This document shows positions 13,289-14,644 of a DNA stretch of 14,644 bases, piece by piece; the stretch's first letter is position 1; the number at the start of each line of letters is the position of its first letter. Position numbers and translations under genes: made by a program. A model generated the notes under the pieces. It was not told the DNA's origin and did not search any database. It saw only the letters and a program-made list of their open reading frames with translations. This stretch comes from Solobacterium sp. GTDB lineage: Bacteria; Bacillota_I; Bacilli_A; Erysipelotrichales; Erysipelotrichaceae. The stretch lies in NCBI GenBank assembly GCA_016291725.1, contig JAEEYJ010000170.1, positions 1 to 14,644 on the forward strand, given 5' to 3'.

Positions 13289-14034
13289 GATTCTCCTCCG
13301 TTTTCTGTGTCCACTGTACAACTTTCATCCATGACGTTCAAGCCGTCAAGGATTTCCCTTTCTTCTGTGCTGAGAGTGTATTTCTCCAGCAGATCCGGCC
13401 TTCGCTCTGCAGTGCGCTTCAGGGACTCTGCAAGCCTCCAGTACCGGATGGCTTCGTGGTTTCCCGACAGAAGTACCGGAGGCACATCCCTGCCGTTGAA
13501 GCTGCGGGGCGAAGTATACTGCGGATACTCCAGCAACCCGTTCTCAAAGCTCTCCTCTTCTGTACTCTCCTCACGTATGGTTCCCAGGAGCCTCGCAATG
13601 GAATCGATGATAACAAACGCAGCCGGCTCTCCCCCGCTCAGAATGTAGTCCCCGATGCTGATCTCTTCATCCACATCGGCTTCAATCCTGGCATCAAAGC
13701 CTTCATAATGCCCGCACAGCAGGATCAGGTGATCCAGCCCGGCAAAGCGGTGCGCTGTTTTCTGGGTATACGGAACTCCCGCTGCCGAGAGCAGGACCTT
13801 CCTGCCTGCACCGGCCTTCTCCAGCGCCGCAAGCGCAACAGGATAGCGGATGACCATGCCGGAACCGGGACCGTAGACAGAGTCATCGATATGCCGGAAC
13901 GAGCCGCCTGCACATTCCTTCATATCCATGACATTCACTTCCAGAATGCCGCGCCGGACTGCCCTCTGTACAAGCGTATGCTCCGCAAGCCAGCCGAACA
14001 TTTCCGGTACGATCGTCAGAATACTGATCTTCAT
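13285..14034 (-). CDS. trmD: tRNA (guanine(37)-N1)-methyltransferase TrmD
   Basis: A 249-aa SPOUT methyltransferase that makes m1G37 in tRNAs reading CNN-type and some proline and arginine codons, preventing +1 frameshifting. Family blocks are present: ISILTIVPEMF (3-13), LLCGHYEGFDARI (105-117), SIGDYILSGGE (126-136), YPQYTSPRSF (170-179) and PPVLLSGNH (185-193). Two spots differ from E. coli TrmD: the Asp taken as the general base (D169 there) aligns with Glu161, and the 'PGVLG' stretch before it is shortened. The knot core is otherwise intact. It is not in the usual rpsP-rimM-trmD-rplS order: here it overlaps a GNAT gene upstream and pepC downstream, four bases each. The RBS is AAAGGAAG. 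Confidence 0.95.
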   Translation of the reverse strand: MKISILTIVPEMFGWLAEHTLVQRAVRRGILEVNVMDMKECAGGSFRHIDDSVYGPGSGMVIRYPVALAALEKAGAGRKVLLSAAGVPYTQKTAHRFAGLDHLILLCGHYEGFDARIEADVDEEISIGDYILSGGEPAAFVIIDSIARLLGTIREESTEEESFENGLLEYPQYTSPRSFNGRDVPPVLLSGNHEAIRYWRLAESLKRTAERRPDLLEKYTLSTEEREILDGLNVMDESCTVDTENGGES

Positions 14035-14543
14035 GCCCGCTTCCTTTCCACCGCCATAGCCCGGGAATAGCCCATGCAGCGTCGGAACATCTCCATGGTG
14101 ACAGGACCGCCCAGGCTCAGCAGTTCGTAGTCCACACCGTACAGCCAGCAGCGGATGCCGGTATCACGGAATCCTGCCCGCAGATAGAATTCCTTCCTGC
14201 GCAGCCGGTCCGGGTATTCCTCACTGCACTCTTCAATATCCACCACCATCGGTCTGTCTCCGTACTCCCTGGCAAGCATCGCCAGGATTGCTGAGCCCAG
14301 CCCTTCATCCTGCCGTTCCCTCACCACTGCCAGGTAGGCCAGACAGACCAGTTCCTCCGAAAGGAAAACGACAGTGAACCCCACTGTCTTCCCCTCTTCT
14401 TCGCAGACCAGGATCCGGCAGTCCTTTCCGTTCTTCCTCAGGAGGAAGGAAAAAGGAATCCGTTCCTCGGCAGGAAAGAGTTCTTTGTAGAGATGCCGGA
14501 CCGTTTCCTTGTCCTGATCGGTATAATCCCTCAGTTCCAGCAT
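14031..14543 (-). CDS. GNAT family N-acetyltransferase
   Basis: A 170-aa acetyltransferase of the GNAT fold. The acetyl-CoA pyrophosphate-binding motif A reads RERQDEGLGSAIL (75-87), with Q-x-x-G-x-G at 78-83, preceded by the beta-4 strand ELVCLAYLAV; KEFYLRAGF is the usual motif B with its Tyr. The acceptor is unknown; nothing marks it as RimI, and the FPAEERIPFSFLL start resembles uncharacterised Bacillota acetyltransferases. It starts four bases after the stop of the gene at the window edge, with AAGGTGA inside that gene as RBS, and overlaps trmD by four bases (ATGA). Confidence 0.85.
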   Translation of the reverse strand: MLELRDYTDQDKETVRHLYKELFPAEERIPFSFLLRKNGKDCRILVCEEEGKTVGFTVVFLSEELVCLAYLAVVRERQDEGLGSAILAMLAREYGDRPMVVDIEECSEEYPDRLRRKEFYLRAGFRDTGIRCWLYGVDYELLSLGGPVTMEMFRRCMGYSRAMAVERKRA

Positions 14544-14547
14544 CTCT

Positions 14548-14644
14548 TTACTTCACCTTGATCCGTACATAGTATGTATCGCCGATCACACCGTCTTCCC
14601 GTACATCCATATAGCCGAGGATGTACTCCTTCTGCTTCGGTGCA
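14548..14644 (-). CDS. C-terminal end of an unidentified protein, partial
   Basis: Thirty-one codons are visible before TAA (14548-14550); the gene enters from beyond the right edge. The peptide ends in YILGYMDVREDGVIGD followed by TYYVRIKVK, an alternation of hydrophobic and polar residues that suggests a terminal beta-hairpin. I do not recognise the family. The next gene starts four bases after its stop, so it is the upstream member of the GNAT-trmD-pepC operon. Confidence 0.6.
   Translation of the reverse strand, partial: APKQKEYILGYMDVREDGVIGDTYYVRIKVK

Noticed and set aside
11942..13648. A 568-codon open frame on the + strand
   Set aside because: It lies antisense to pepC and the 3' end of trmD, which have complete catalytic motifs. 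The peptide is rich in His, Arg and Val from reverse-reading codons, resembles no family and has no RBS.

Overview
The window looks like an ordinary chromosomal stretch of a Gram-positive Bacillota (Firmicutes) bacterium with moderately high G+C. I lean towards the Erysipelotrichia. The clues are a long-form HPF with its C-terminal dimerisation domain, a YeeN-type YebC protein, PTS enzyme I, GGAGG-type ribosome binding sites, an AMMECR1/LigB-radical SAM pair, and a small protein whose C-terminus recalls the mycoplasma MG284/MPN403 family. The lineage call is inference. I see no tRNA, rRNA, CRISPR array, insertion sequence or phage gene.

Layout from left to right. Bases 1-2210 hold the tail of a + strand glycosyltransferase, a low-molecular-weight protein-tyrosine phosphatase (+), a YeeN-type YebC translation factor (-) and a PPP-type metallophosphatase (+). 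Bases 2197-5261 are a minus-strand run: a 112-aa unknown protein, PTS enzyme I, and an Alg14/Alg13-like split glycosyltransferase; the last three genes overlap. Bases 5360-6137 hold a + strand membrane protein that looks like a catalytically dead CPBP (CAAX protease-like) protein. Bases 6136-8387 are a two-gene minus operon of an extradiol-dioxygenase/AMMECR1 fusion and a radical SAM enzyme. Then come hpf with its own promoter and terminator (8394-9102), rimO with an overlapping DUF2779 nuclease-like gene (9112-11932), and a minus operon of an unknown gene (cut by the window edge), a GNAT acetyltransferase, trmD and pepC (11960-14644).

The DNA is very compact. Genes inside operons overlap by 1, 4 or 8 bases. 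Several terminators contain the stop codon of the gene they end, and three minus-strand promoters sit against or inside the U-tract of the preceding gene's terminator. Four minus-strand promoters have a TGn extended -10.

Functional themes are translation (hpf, rimO, trmD, yebC), sugar uptake and surface glycan assembly (enzyme I, the Alg13/Alg14 pair, the partial glycosyltransferase, perhaps tuned by the two phosphatases), and the still unexplained AMMECR1/LigB/radical SAM system. The last is the best candidate for undescribed biochemistry here. The dead CPBP homologue, the nuclease-dead Cas4-like half of the DUF2779 protein and the small basic protein next to ptsI are further unknowns.
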